NCBI GenBank assembly: GCA_030490835.1
Contig: CM059971.1
Span: 102,552,095-102,616,094 of the forward strand
Length of the DNA: 64,000 nucleotides
Reading direction: 5' to 3'
From: Annona cherimola
Lineage: Eukaryota; Streptophyta; Magnoliopsida; Magnoliales; Annonaceae
Shown here: positions 1 through 9,378 of the stretch, one piece after another
Position numbering within the stretch: the stretch's first letter is position 1
Layout of the letters: each line of letters opens with the position of its first letter
Position numbers and translations under genes: made by a program
The notes under the pieces: model-generated
The model's database searches: none
What the model saw: the letters and a program-made list of their open reading frames with translations, nothing else
What the model was told of the DNA's origin: nothing

Positions 1-3000
1 GTTGCTAAGGAAACTGATGCATTCAAATTATGGGAAACATTAGAAAGCCTATATGAACGCAAATCAGCTGTAAATAAGGCTTTTCTAATTAAAAGGCTCG
101 TTAATATGAAGTATAAAGATGGACAAAAAGTTGCTGAGCATTTGAGTAATTTCCAAGAAGCTTTAAATGATTTATCCAGCATGAAAATTATATTTGCTGA
201 TGAAGTGCAGGCATTACTTTTGTTGAGTTCCTTGCCAGACAGTTGGGAAACCTTGGTAATTTCACTCAGTAACTCTGCTCCTAATGGTGTTGTATCAATG
301 GATGTGGTGAAAGACAGCATGTTTAATGAAGAAGCAAGACGGAGAGAACAAGGTACATCCGTCAATTATGAAGCACTAGTTACAGAAAACAGAGGGAGAA
401 ATCAGCACAGATATTCTCGCAATAATGATCGTGACAAGTCTAAATGGAATCGTGATCAATCGAGAAGGAGATCAAAGTCAAGAGGAGTCAAATGCTATCA
501 TTGTGGTAAGCCTGGACATGTAATTAGAGAATGCAGAAAGTTGAAAAGAGAGGAAGAATATAAAAAGAAAAATGAAGAAAAGAAAGATGACACAGAAAAA
601 GCAGCAGTTGCATTCGAAGATGATGTTGTCATAGCTTGTGATGTTAATTGCTTTGCCAATGATGTGCCTACATGGGTAATAGATTCTGCAGCTTCTTCAC
701 ACGTTACTCCATGTAAAGAGTTCTTCTCATCTTACACTAGCGGAGATTTTGGCTATGTAAGGATGGGAAATGATGGCAGATGCAAGATTCAAGGTATTGG
801 TGATGTTTGGCTAGAGACAGACATGGGATGCAAACTGGTGTTGAAAAGTGTCAAGCATGTTCCAGAACTTCGATTCAATTTAATCTCTGCAGGACAGTTA
901 GACAATGATGGATACTGTCATCAATTTGGTAGTAGTAAATGGAAACTGACGAAAGGTTCTCTTATTTTCGCTAAGGGAAATAAGACTGACACTCTTTACA
1001 GATCTTATATGAAGATTGCTAAGGGAGAAGTGAATGCGGTGGAGCATGAATCCTCCTCAGAGCTATGGCACAAGCGACTTGGCCACATGAGCGAGAAAGG
1101 TTTGAATATTCTTGCGAAAAAGCAATATTTGCCTAAAGGTTTACCTCTAAAATCATGCATTGATTGTTTAGTTGGAAAACAACATAGAGTTGCATTTCAT
1201 AAATTCCCTCCACATAGAAAGCATGATATACTTGATCTGGTGCATACTGATGTGTGTTCTATGGGTGATAGAACTCTTGGTGGTGCTATATATTTTGTTA
1301 CTTTCATTGATGATCATTCCAGGAAAGTATGGGCTTATGCAATAAAGGCCAAAGACGAGGTTCTAAGTATCTTCAAGCACTTCCAAACTACTGTTGAAAG
1401 AGAAACAGGAAAGAGATTAAAATGCGTTCGTGCCGACAATGGTGGTGAATACAGAGGACCGTTTGAAAGATACTGCAGTGAACGTGGTATCAGACTTGAG
1501 AAGACAGTTCCTAAGACGCCTCAACAGAACGGTGTGGCAGAGAGAATGAACAGAAGTATTTGTGAAAGAGTCAGGTGTATGCTCTCTCATGCAAAATTAT
1601 CAAAGTCCTTCTGGGGTGAGGCAATGAGAACTGCAGTTGATTTGATTAACCTGTCTCCTTCAGCTCCTTTGGACGGTGAGATTCCAGAAAAGGTATGGAA
1701 AGGAAAAGATATTTCTTATGAACACTTACGGGTATTTGGTTGCAGGGCATTTGTTCACATTTCTAAGGATGAAAGATCCAAGTTGGACAGTAAAACTAAA
1801 CAGTGTATCTTCCTCGGCTATGCACATGAAGAATTTGGTTATAGATTATGGGATCTTATTGACAAGAAGATTATTAGAAGCAGGGATGTAATCTTCTTCG
1901 AAGATCAAACAATCGAAGACTTTGAGAAAACTGAAAAGGCAAAGTCTCCAGAAGAAGGCCCAGTTGATTTGAGGTCGTGTACTCCACCTGTTGCGCATAC
2001 AGGAAATGGGGGAGATATACCAAATGCTACATCAGAGCAACCAGATGAGCAAGCTGCTTCACATCCATCAGTTGAAAATCAATTGAGAAGGTCTGTAAGA
2101 CAACGTCGGCCATCAGAAAAGTATCCTCCTCATGAATATGTGATGCTTACTGATGAAGGTGAACCTCAAAGTTATCAGGAGGCAGTGTCCCATGAATGCA
2201 GTGAAGAATGGATGGACGCCATGCAAGAAGAGATGAATTCCTTGCATGAAAACCATACGTATGAATTAGTAAGATTACCTGCAGGCAAAAGAGCACTCAA
2301 GAACAAGTGGGTTTTCAGATTGAAAGCAGATGAAAATAGCTCACAACCAAAATACAAGGCAAGATTGGTTGTGAAGGGATTTGGTCAAACAAAAGGTATT
2401 GACTTTCATGAGATCTTCTCACCCGTGGTGAAGATGAATTCAATTAGAGTTGTTCTAAGCTTGGCAGCTAGCTTGGATCTGGAGATTGAGCAGCTTGATG
2501 TAAAGACAGCATTTCTTCATGGTGATTTGGAGGAAGAGGTATATATGGAGCAACCTGAAGGTTACAAGGTCAAAGGAAAGGAGGATTTTGTGTGTAAATT
2601 AACAAAGAGCCTATATGGACTGAAGCAGGCACCAAGACAGTGGTACACAAAATTTCAGTTCTTTATGAGACAGCACGGGTACAGTAAAAGTATGTCTGAT
2701 CCATGTGTATTTATCAGAAAATTCTCCACTAATGATTTTATTATTCTTCTGTTATATGTGGATGATATGTTGATTGTTGGTCATGATACTAACAAAGTTC
2801 AGAGATTAAAACTGCAGTTGAATAAATCCTTTGCTATGAAGGATTTGGGACCGGCTAACAGAATACTTGGCATGAAAATTGTTCGTGATAGGAAGAACAA
2901 AAGGCTTTGGCTATCACAAGAAAGCTATATTAAAAAGGTGTTAGAAAGGTTCAACATGGGCGAGGCGAAACCTGTTTGTACTCCACTTGCAGGTCATTTC

Positions 3001-3726
3001 AAATTAGGCTCTCATCAATGTCCTACAAGTGAAGAAGAGAAGGAACAGATGAAAATAATTCCTTATTCATCTGCTGTCGGTAGCTTAATGTATGCAATGG
3101 TGTGCACAAGACCAGACATCGCCTTCGCAGTTGGAGTAGTGAGTCGGTTTCTTTCAAATCCAGGAAAAGAGCATTGGGAAGCAGTGAAATGGATCCTCAG
3201 ATATCTCAAAGGTACCTCCAAAGCCTGTTTATGTTTTGGTTCTGATAGACCTGAGCTTAAAATTTACACAGATGCGGACTGGGCTGGTGATGTAGATACC
3301 AGAAAGTCCACTTCAGGTTACTTGGTAACATTTGCAGGGGGAGCAGTGTCATGGCAATCAAAATTGCAGAAGTGTGTTGCGTTGTCTACTACTGAGGCAG
3401 AGTACATTGCTATAACAGAAGCAAGCAAAGAGCTTCTATGGATGAAGAAATTTCTCAAAGAATTGGGAATGACTCAGGAAAAGTACATCATATACTGTGA
3501 CAGTCAGAGTGCTATTCATCTCAGCAAGAATCCTACTTTTCATTCAAGATCTAAGCATATTCAGGTGCGTTATTGTTGGATTCGTGATATCTTAGAGTTG
3601 AAGATGTTGCAACTTGAGAAAATTCACACAAATGACAACGGATCAGATATGATGACAAAAATTGTAACTAGCGAAAAGCTAAGGGTATGCAGAGAGATGG
3701 CAAGTTTGCTAGAGCCCTCCACGTAG
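1..3726 (+). CDS. Copia-type Gag-Pol polyprotein, 5' partial
   Basis: The polyprotein makes the capsid and the enzymes for element replication. The reading frame is open from base 1, upstream of the first visible ATG at 106, and the opening codons read like a UBN2-type gag domain. The CCHC zinc knuckle (CYHCGKPGHVIREC) is at 493-534. The protease motif DSAASSH starts at 682. A GAG-pre-integrase HHCC zinc region starts near 1063. The integrase acidic residues are the codons at 1249, 1435 and 1540, the last two 35 codons apart. The reverse transcriptase YVDD box is at 2755-2766. RNase H carries TDADWAG near 3268 and CDSQSA near 3496. The protease has Ala where many copia elements have Gly; related plant elements share this. 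About 1241 codons are visible with no damage. The N-terminal end of Gag is missing from the window. Confidence 0.95.
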   Translation, partial: VAKETDAFKLWETLESLYERKSAVNKAFLIKRLVNMKYKDGQKVAEHLSNFQEALNDLSSMKIIFADEVQALLLLSSLPDSWETLVISLSNSAPNGVVSMDVVKDSMFNEEARRREQGTSVNYEALVTENRGRNQHRYSRNNDRDKSKWNRDQSRRRSKSRGVKCYHCGKPGHVIRECRKLKREEEYKKKNEEKKDDTEKAAVAFEDDVVIACDVNCFANDVPTWVIDSAASSHVTPCKEFFSSYTSGDFGYVRMGNDGRCKIQGIGDVWLETDMGCKLVLKSVKHVPELRFNLISAGQLDNDGYCHQFGSSKWKLTKGSLIFAKGNKTDTLYRSYMKIAKGEVNAVEHESSSELWHKRLGHMSEKGLNILAKKQYLPKGLPLKSCIDCLVGKQHRVAFHKFPPHRKHDILDLVHTDVCSMGDRTLGGAIYFVTFIDDHSRKVWAYAIKAKDEVLSIFKHFQTTVERETGKRLKCVRADNGGEYRGPFERYCSERGIRLEKTVPKTPQQNGVAERMNRSICERVRCMLSHAKLSKSFWGEAMRTAVDLINLSPSAPLDGEIPEKVWKGKDISYEHLRVFGCRAFVHISKDERSKLDSKTKQCIFLGYAHEEFGYRLWDLIDKKIIRSRDVIFFEDQTIEDFEKTEKAKSPEEGPVDLRSCTPPVAHTGNGGDIPNATSEQPDEQAASHPSVENQLRRSVRQRRPSEKYPPHEYVMLTDEGEPQSYQEAVSHECSEEWMDAMQEEMNSLHENHTYELVRLPAGKRALKNKWVFRLKADENSSQPKYKARLVVKGFGQTKGIDFHEIFSPVVKMNSIRVVLSLAASLDLEIEQLDVKTAFLHGDLEEEVYMEQPEGYKVKGKEDFVCKLTKSLYGLKQAPRQWYTKFQFFMRQHGYSKSMSDPCVFIRKFSTNDFIILLLYVDDMLIVGHDTNKVQRLKLQLNKSFAMKDLGPANRILGMKIVRDRKNKRLWLSQESYIKKVLERFNMGEAKPVCTPLAGHFKLGSHQCPTSEEEKEQMKIIPYSSAVGSLMYAMVCTRPDIAFAVGVVSRFLSNPGKEHWEAVKWILRYLKGTSKACLCFGSDRPELKIYTDADWAGDVDTRKSTSGYLVTFAGGAVSWQSKLQKCVALSTTEAEYIAITEASKELLWMKKFLKELGMTQEKYIIYCDSQSAIHLSKNPTFHSRSKHIQVRYCWIRDILELKMLQLEKIHTNDNGSDMMTKIVTSEKLRVCREMASLLEPST

Positions 3727-3730
3727 TCGG

Positions 3731-3740
3731 AAGGGGGAGA
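3731..3740 (+). other. Polypurine tract
   Basis: A purine-only run, AAGGGGGAGA, lies two bases before the TG that opens the LTR and just after the polyprotein stop. This is the expected place for the plus-strand primer of a copia element. Confidence 0.8.
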
Positions 3741-3742
3741 TT

Positions 3743-4401
3743 TGTTAGGTGGTTCCTCCCACGTGAAGGCAAAGTGGGAGGGCCCACCCATTTTGTTTTC
3801 ATTTGAAAGATGCCCACCTACCTTTGACTTCTCCTTTGCTTTCGGCGGAATGGGAAGAAAAAGGTGAGAGAGAGAGAGAGTGATATACACACGGCTCTTC
3901 TCGGTGCAGGAGAAATAAGAGGGAGAGAGAGATACAGATCTCGATACGACTCTTCCCTCTCGCCAGAGAAAAAAATTCGTCGTCGTTGTTCTCTTCAGTC
4001 TCAGCAGCAGCAGGAGGTCCGACAGAAGAGATTCAATCCTCCAGGGCTTCTACGGCAGTTATTTCTTTCAGCCATCAAGCGATAAAATTCTGCCGTCATC
4101 TCAATTCGGTGAGATCCATCCGTGATTAATTTCTATGTTGAAATCCATCCATATCGTGATGATGAAATCCTCTAGATTTAACTAGAGAAGACATTGCTTT
4201 GTAATCCCATTATTTTATAGTGAAAGTTTTACCTGGACTGGGTCCCGTGGTTTTTCCCCTTTATTAAAGAAGGGGTTTTCCACGTAAAATTGTGGTGTGT
4301 TTTTCTGTGGGTTTGGTTATTTATTATTTGTGATATTTATTGTCTGAGATAAATTATTCCTGTTTAATCTACACAAAAGGGGATAGCCTAAAATCCCAAC
4401 A
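3743..4401 (+). repeat. 3' long terminal repeat of the copia element (659 bp)
   Basis: The repeat starts TGTTAGG and ends CCCAACA, a short imperfect inverted pair with the canonical TG...CA ends. It begins two bases after the polypurine tract. It holds GA-rich and AG-repeat stretches near 3866-3930 and an AT-rich 3' third. The short open frame at 3864-4085 has no retroelement or plant similarity that I recognise, and I treat it as chance. No second LTR is in the window to confirm the borders, but the inverted termini and position fit well. Confidence 0.85.
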
Positions 4402-5259
4402 GAATCTGCCAGCAATTTTCATCATTGCTCTTGTTGTCTAAGATACGAAATTCAAAATTCTGTCAGCACCTCCACCAATTATGGTGGTTTTCAAGCTATG
4501 AAATCCAACTGGTACCTTATAAGCTCGACGCCGTTAATGAGCTATAGCTTCATCAAAATTTTCATATCATTCCATTAAATATGACCAATCAACTCCAAAC
4601 AACGTGTTCTGAGAAAGACAATTCCATCAACATTACTGATGTCGTTCTTAGCAACAACTCTGTTGTGGATGATGCTGTAAATAAGAAGAAGGAATTGTCG
4701 GACTTGATGAAAACGAGTTGCTTCCGAATCTAGCAGAGGTAACGGGATTTCGTAGGAGTGCTGCTCAGATTGGATCAGAACGAAAATAGAAGCAATTTTG
4801 TTTTCAGTCTTTAAAGAGGTGGGAGAGGATGAGAGAAGTCGCGGATGACTAATTTTGGAATTTAGAAAAATGTCCATTGGATGAAAATATTTCATTTTTA
4901 GTATAATTTTTAAAATTTCCAATATAACTTTTATATTTATAATACAAAATTTTTCATTCTTACTGTAAATTCTTAAATTTCAATCTCATTTATAGGTCCC
5001 CTTTTAAGACACTAATATGTGCACAGCTCAAATGAGCATAAGATGGGATGAGATTTCATATTTTTCTAAAGAATAATTTTTCATTTTTAAAAAATAACAA
5101 TATTTTTTTTCATTTCCATTGCACCTTTATCCAATCGAATATGCCTTTATCAATCCCCCCTATGTTTTCATCTTAGCTTCTCGTCTTGTCTAAACTCTGA
5201 ACAGGCCTCGCAGACGGGACATTCTAAACCGGTGAAGCGGACCGCGTACCGCGCACGTG
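4402..5259. other. No gene recognised between the copia element and the next transposon
   Basis: This is AT-rich sequence after the LTR. A minus-strand frame of 115 codons (4575-4922) has no motif that I recognise. Segments near 4990-5130 resemble short inverted-repeat elements, but their ends could not be fixed. Confidence 0.4.
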
Positions 5260-5267
5260 ACTAATGT

Positions 5268-6677
5268 TAGGGGTGCAACTCGGGTCGGGTTATACCGGGT
5301 TTGAGTGAACCCAAACCCTAAGCTAACCGGGTTGGAGTAAACCCAAACCCAAACCCTAAGAATGTAATTCGGGTTCGGACCGGGTTCGGGTCGGGTTAGC
5401 ATTGGTTTTGGTTTGGTTTCGAGTTAGAATTCGGGTTACCAATAAACTATTTTTTTCCAAATTCAGTTGTAATCTAAAAGAAAATTATTGAAATATACAT
5501 ACATGTGTTTATAAAGTCAAGCCTCACGCTGAATTCTACAAGATACTTTCAAAGAATTCTGCAACATCATGATGAATTCTACAATATTCTTTGAATGAAC
5601 TCTACAAGCAATTTTTCAGCACCCTATAGACACAAATAAATGACATATTAGTTAGTTTTATGACTAGTTGGTCATTTCTATTTAATAGCTAATGGAAATA
5701 ACTCAAGTATACCAAATAGAAAATGAACATATCATACCAACTTTGTAGTTGAAACTAAACATTATTGTACAAATTGCTAAAATTGAATTCAAATTGAATA
5801 TTTATCATACAAATTGCTAAAGTAAAAATTGACCACTTGTCATACCAATAAACTTAAAATATGAATCAAATTTATACTACAATCTGAAATTCAAACTAAC
5901 AGATTTCTCATACTAATAAAAAGTATAATATGAAATAGATTTATCATGTCGACTCAAATTCAAACATAATCCACATAACAGTTATTCAAAGTAACTAAAT
6001 ATAAATACATTAAGCATAATGGTTCAACATTCCAATCTAATTTAAGTGCAATCCAAATTTAAAAGGACAATATAAACAAATCTCAAGTTTAAATAAGTTT
6101 ATATCTACTTTTAAACAAATTCAAATTTCAAATGAGTTCATGTCTCCAAAGTTTCCAAAAAAACTAAAAAACTATTCGAAGGCTTCCAAGTAATTTCTCC
6201 CTTGATTTTCATCTACATTTCTAATGTCAAGTTCTTCCTCTTCGATTTACATATTTGAAAATAATATGCATCAACCGAGACGAAAAAATACATGCAACTG
6301 TTAACAATAAGAAGATAATAATTATAAAAAAATCATCCTAGAAATTAAGTTACATCAAGTATGCTTTGATAATGAAGAAAGATGTGATTTGTCTGAATTA
6401 GAGTTATAAATGCCTAAAACATGTATATATATATATATTAATATTACAAAAAAGCATGTATAATTGATGAAAAATTTATATAAACTACACCGGTTCGGAC
6501 CGGGTCGGGTTTTGGTACCGGGTTGGTGCGAACCCGGTTTTGGTTTCGGGTTTCTACGGGTCGGGTTGAAACCGGGTCTATTTTGAAAAAAATCTTAAAA
6601 ATAAAACCCACTTTTGGTTTTGATACCGGGTCGGGTCGGGCGGGTTCGGACCGACCCGGTACCAAGTTGCACCCCTA
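5268..6677. mobile_element. Non-autonomous hAT-superfamily element (1410 bp) with perfect 8-bp target duplication
   Basis: The ends are perfect 13-bp inverted repeats, TAGGGGTGCAACT on the left and its complement on the right. The element is flanked by identical 8-bp copies of ACTAATGT at 5260-5267 and 6678-6685. An 8-bp duplication with TAGGGG-type ends is the hAT signature. Just inside each end lie many short GGGTCGGGTT-like subterminal repeats in opposite orientation, as seen at hAT transposase binding regions. The interior is AT-rich and codes for nothing recognisable, so the element must depend on a transposase from elsewhere. Confidence 0.92.
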
Positions 6678-6689
6678 ACTAATGTCTAG

Positions 6690-7544
6690 TGATACCGTGC
6701 ATACGTGCATAGCGACGAGTTTTGTACCTCACGCGTACAGGTACCAAAGACTGCAAAATTTACACTTATTGGCTTTAATCTCGTATTTACTATTACGTTA
6801 TCTCGCTATAATTCAGTGCTTCTTGTCGCATAATACTATTTATCTGTTTAAGCTTAGATTTTTCTCTTTTTCCCCTCTTCTTTTACAATTCCCAAGGTGC
6901 ATTGCCTTCTATGATGCAATTAGATGATCAGAGAATAACACTTAAAAATGAAAAAAAATGGGTTTTCTGTTAGGTAGAATTTGGCACTCAAGGATGGGTG
7001 GGAATAAAATGGAATTGAATGCATATTTCACACTTCTTTCTTCTTATCTTTTTCTATGAATCGACATCGTTACCGCTTAGCTGTCCGCTTGTTCTCATTT
7101 TTACTTCAACGCATCAATCATTTCCGATAGGGTTATTTGCAAAAATGGCCTTATCAAATTGATAATTGTATTTTTGACTTTATAATTTTGGTAATTTTCA
7201 TATTTAACATTTGAAGTTTTTAAGTTTTGCAAAATGACCCCAAGCACAAAAAGTTTTAGAAAACAACGGTTTATATTCTTGTATTGATAAAAAGGCCAGG
7301 ATTATTTTTTACGATTTGAAAATTTTAAATATTATATTCATAAAAAAGTTGCCAGGATTATTTTTGTACAATTTCAATATTTCAAAGATTATTTTTGCAA
7401 ATATCTAAATATAGGATAAAAATTCAATTAGGCAAAGTTTGAGGGCTATTTTTGCAAATATGTAAAAAATTATTTAACGAGAAATTTTATTAGAAGTAGA
7501 AACTTTTTCCGAAAATAGAAAATTTAATCGGATTTCTCATCCTC
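6690..7544. other. Intergenic, nothing recognised
   Basis: This is AT-rich sequence between two mobile elements. No coding region, RNA gene or clear terminal repeats were found. Confidence 0.4.
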
Positions 7545-7554
7545 AATCTTGTCC

Positions 7555-8394
7555 TAATATCCAAGAAGAAGTACCTTGGTGTATGTTATTTGCAGATGAC
7601 ATTGTTCTAATAGATGAAACTAAAGAATGACTAAATTTAAAATTGAATAGGTGGGTAGATGCTTTAGAATCTAATGGTTTTAGAATTAGTCGCACAAAAA
7701 CTGAATATATGAAATGCAATTTTAATAATAGTGAGAACCCGGATGAGGAACCAATTAAGATTTTAGATCAAGCAGTAACAAGAACTAATCACTTTCGGTA
7801 CTTAGGATCAATAGTTCAAGAGAACGGAGAAATCGAGAAAGATATAATACATAGTATTCAAGCAGGATGGAAGAAATGGAGAAGTGCGTCAGGAATTTTA
7901 TGTGACCGTCGAGTCCCAGTCAAATTAAAAGGAAAATTTTATAAGACTGCGATTAGACCCGCTATGCTTTATGGGGCAGAATGTTGGGCAGTTAAAGAGC
8001 AACATATACAAAAAATGAGCGTAGCAGAAATGAGAATGTTAAGGTGGATGAGTGGTAAAACAAGAAAAGATAAAATTAGGAATGAAATAATTCGAGAAAA
8101 CTTAAAAGTGAGACCAATTTATGATAAAATGAGAGAAAATAAATTAAGATGGTTTGGTCATGTAAAAAGGAGGCCTGAAGTCGCACCGGTTAGGAAAACA
8201 GAGTTTATCCAAGTAGAAGGTGGTAGGAGAATGAGAGGAAGACCCAAAAAAACATGGATGGAAGTAATTAAACAAGATTTAAAAAAATTACAAATTACTG
8301 AAAATTTAGTCTTAAATCGCCAAGAATGGCGTAACAGAATCCATGCAGCCGACCCCACATAGGTGGGAAATGACTTATGATGATAATGATGATG
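7555..8394 (+). mobile_element. 5'-truncated RTE-type LINE with 10-bp target duplication
   Basis: The insert carries only the 3' end of a non-LTR retrotransposon. It is flanked by identical copies of AATCTTGTCC at 7545-7554 and 8395-8404. It starts abruptly inside the reverse transcriptase domain, as 5' truncation during target-primed insertion produces. It ends in a short untranslated tail made of TGATGA-like repeats (about 8376-8394) rather than poly(A). That tail type is characteristic of the RTE clade. Confidence 0.9.
7562..8362 (+). pseudogene. RTE LINE reverse transcriptase, C-terminal fragment
   Basis: The fragment opens just before the FADD catalytic box (7592-7603, the YxDD motif of this clade). 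It continues through the thumb and the C-terminal region with segments such as FRYLGS, LYGAECWAV and LRWFGHV, which recur in plant RTE elements. A TGA at 7628-7630 interrupts the frame where a CGA arginine codon would fit. Downstream the frame is open to the stop at 8360-8362. The endonuclease domain and most of the reverse transcriptase are absent, so it cannot be active. Confidence 0.88.
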
Positions 8395-8675
8395 AATCTT
8401 GTCCCGTCCCGTCCCATCCCCTCCCCTCCTTACAGGCCTACTCTCTGCATTTGTATGAAGTTTTTTTGATCGAGAGTGTCATATCTCAGTTTCTGTCTTA
8501 CATGTTATCTCCTCGATGATGATGAATGCTGATTGCTGCCGATCTTTCCTGTTTTTGATTTTCTGGCGCCTATGACCCTGTGATGCTGATCCTATCATCT
8601 CAAGATTTTTCAACTACATACGCATTTATCTCATGCATTCATGGATCGTGCAAATACATGCATTTGCATTGTAAC

Positions 8676-9378
8676 TAGGTGTGGGAATCGGGTCGGGTCG
8701 GGGTGTGCCCAACCCTTACCCTCATTTTTAAAAATCTTATCTAATCCTTATTTTTATACCGAGTCGGGACAATGTCGGTTTGACGCTTACTTTTTTTTAT
8801 TAGGTCTCGGGATAAAATTCGGATTAGTATCGGGTCAACGGGTCGGGTAAAAACTACGGGTCAAATAAGAAGTTTTTAAAAATTTATAAAAATATCAAGT
8901 ATAAAGACAAATTTATATTAAATTTAATTATTATAGGCTTGAATCTATTACTAATCAGTCAAAGTAAAATATAAATAATTAAATAAAACATAAATATTAG
9001 CATTGAATGAAGTTTTTCTTTTTAATGTGAAATATAAGAAAACGGGTCAGTAGGTAGGTCCGCCCCGACCCGCCATCCTTTTAAAAAACCAAAATCTGGC
9101 CCGCCCCGACCCGCCTTTCTTTAAAAAAACAAAAAACCAACCCACCCCAGGATTAAACAGTGGTGGGGCGGGTCACGGGTCAACCGCCCCGATTCCCACC
9201 CAGTGTTTTGAAAACCGAACCGAACCGGGTGGTCGGACCATGAACCGGTAACGTCCCGGTTCGTTACTGTTACCTGTCCAACCGCAGTTCGATCCGGTTG
9301 AACCAAAAAACCGGGAACAGGTCGCAAAACCAATTCAGTGACCGGTCCGGTTCTAAAAACATGGTTCCCACCCCGAAA
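8676..9378. mobile_element. hAT-like non-autonomous element interrupted by a later insert
   Basis: The left end is TAGGTGTGGGAATCGGG. The right end, once the insert at 9202-9364 is removed, reads as the complement of GGGTGGGAATCGGGG. Tandem GGGTCGGG-type subterminal repeats sit inside both ends in opposite orientation. Flanking octamers ATTGTAAC (8668-8675) and TTTGTAAC (9379-9386) match at seven of eight positions, as expected of an old hAT duplication. The exact right border is a little uncertain because the last few bases do not mirror the left end. Confidence 0.7.
9202..9364. mobile_element. Small TIR element with 9-bp target duplication, nested in the hAT-like element
   Basis: Perfect 9-bp copies of TTCCCACCC at 9193-9201 and 9365-9373 flank the insert. 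Its ends, GTGTTTTGAAAACCG and the complement of ATGTTTTTAGAACCG, form an imperfect inverted repeat followed by ACCGG-rich sequence. A 9-bp duplication points to the Mutator superfamily. Larger relatives with similar ends lie at 26974 and 56896. It has no coding capacity. Confidence 0.8.

Larger units (their letters stand above)
1..4401 (+). mobile_element. Ty1/copia LTR retrotransposon, 3' part (5' end outside window)
   Basis: A copia-order retrotransposon enters from the left edge. The coding region is open from the first base and ends in a stop at 3724-3726. A purine-rich tract and a long terminal repeat ending at 4401 follow. The order protease, integrase, reverse transcriptase, RNase H is diagnostic of Ty1/copia rather than gypsy. 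The 5' LTR, primer binding site and start of gag lie outside the window, so the two LTRs cannot be compared for age. If the element is complete, the five bases after 4401 (GAATC) should be the right copy of the target duplication. No internal stop or frameshift is seen, which suggests a fairly recent insertion. Confidence 0.95.

Noticed and set aside
3864..4085. A small gene inside the copia LTR
   Set aside because: It is GA-rich LTR sequence with no motif, in the LTR leader.
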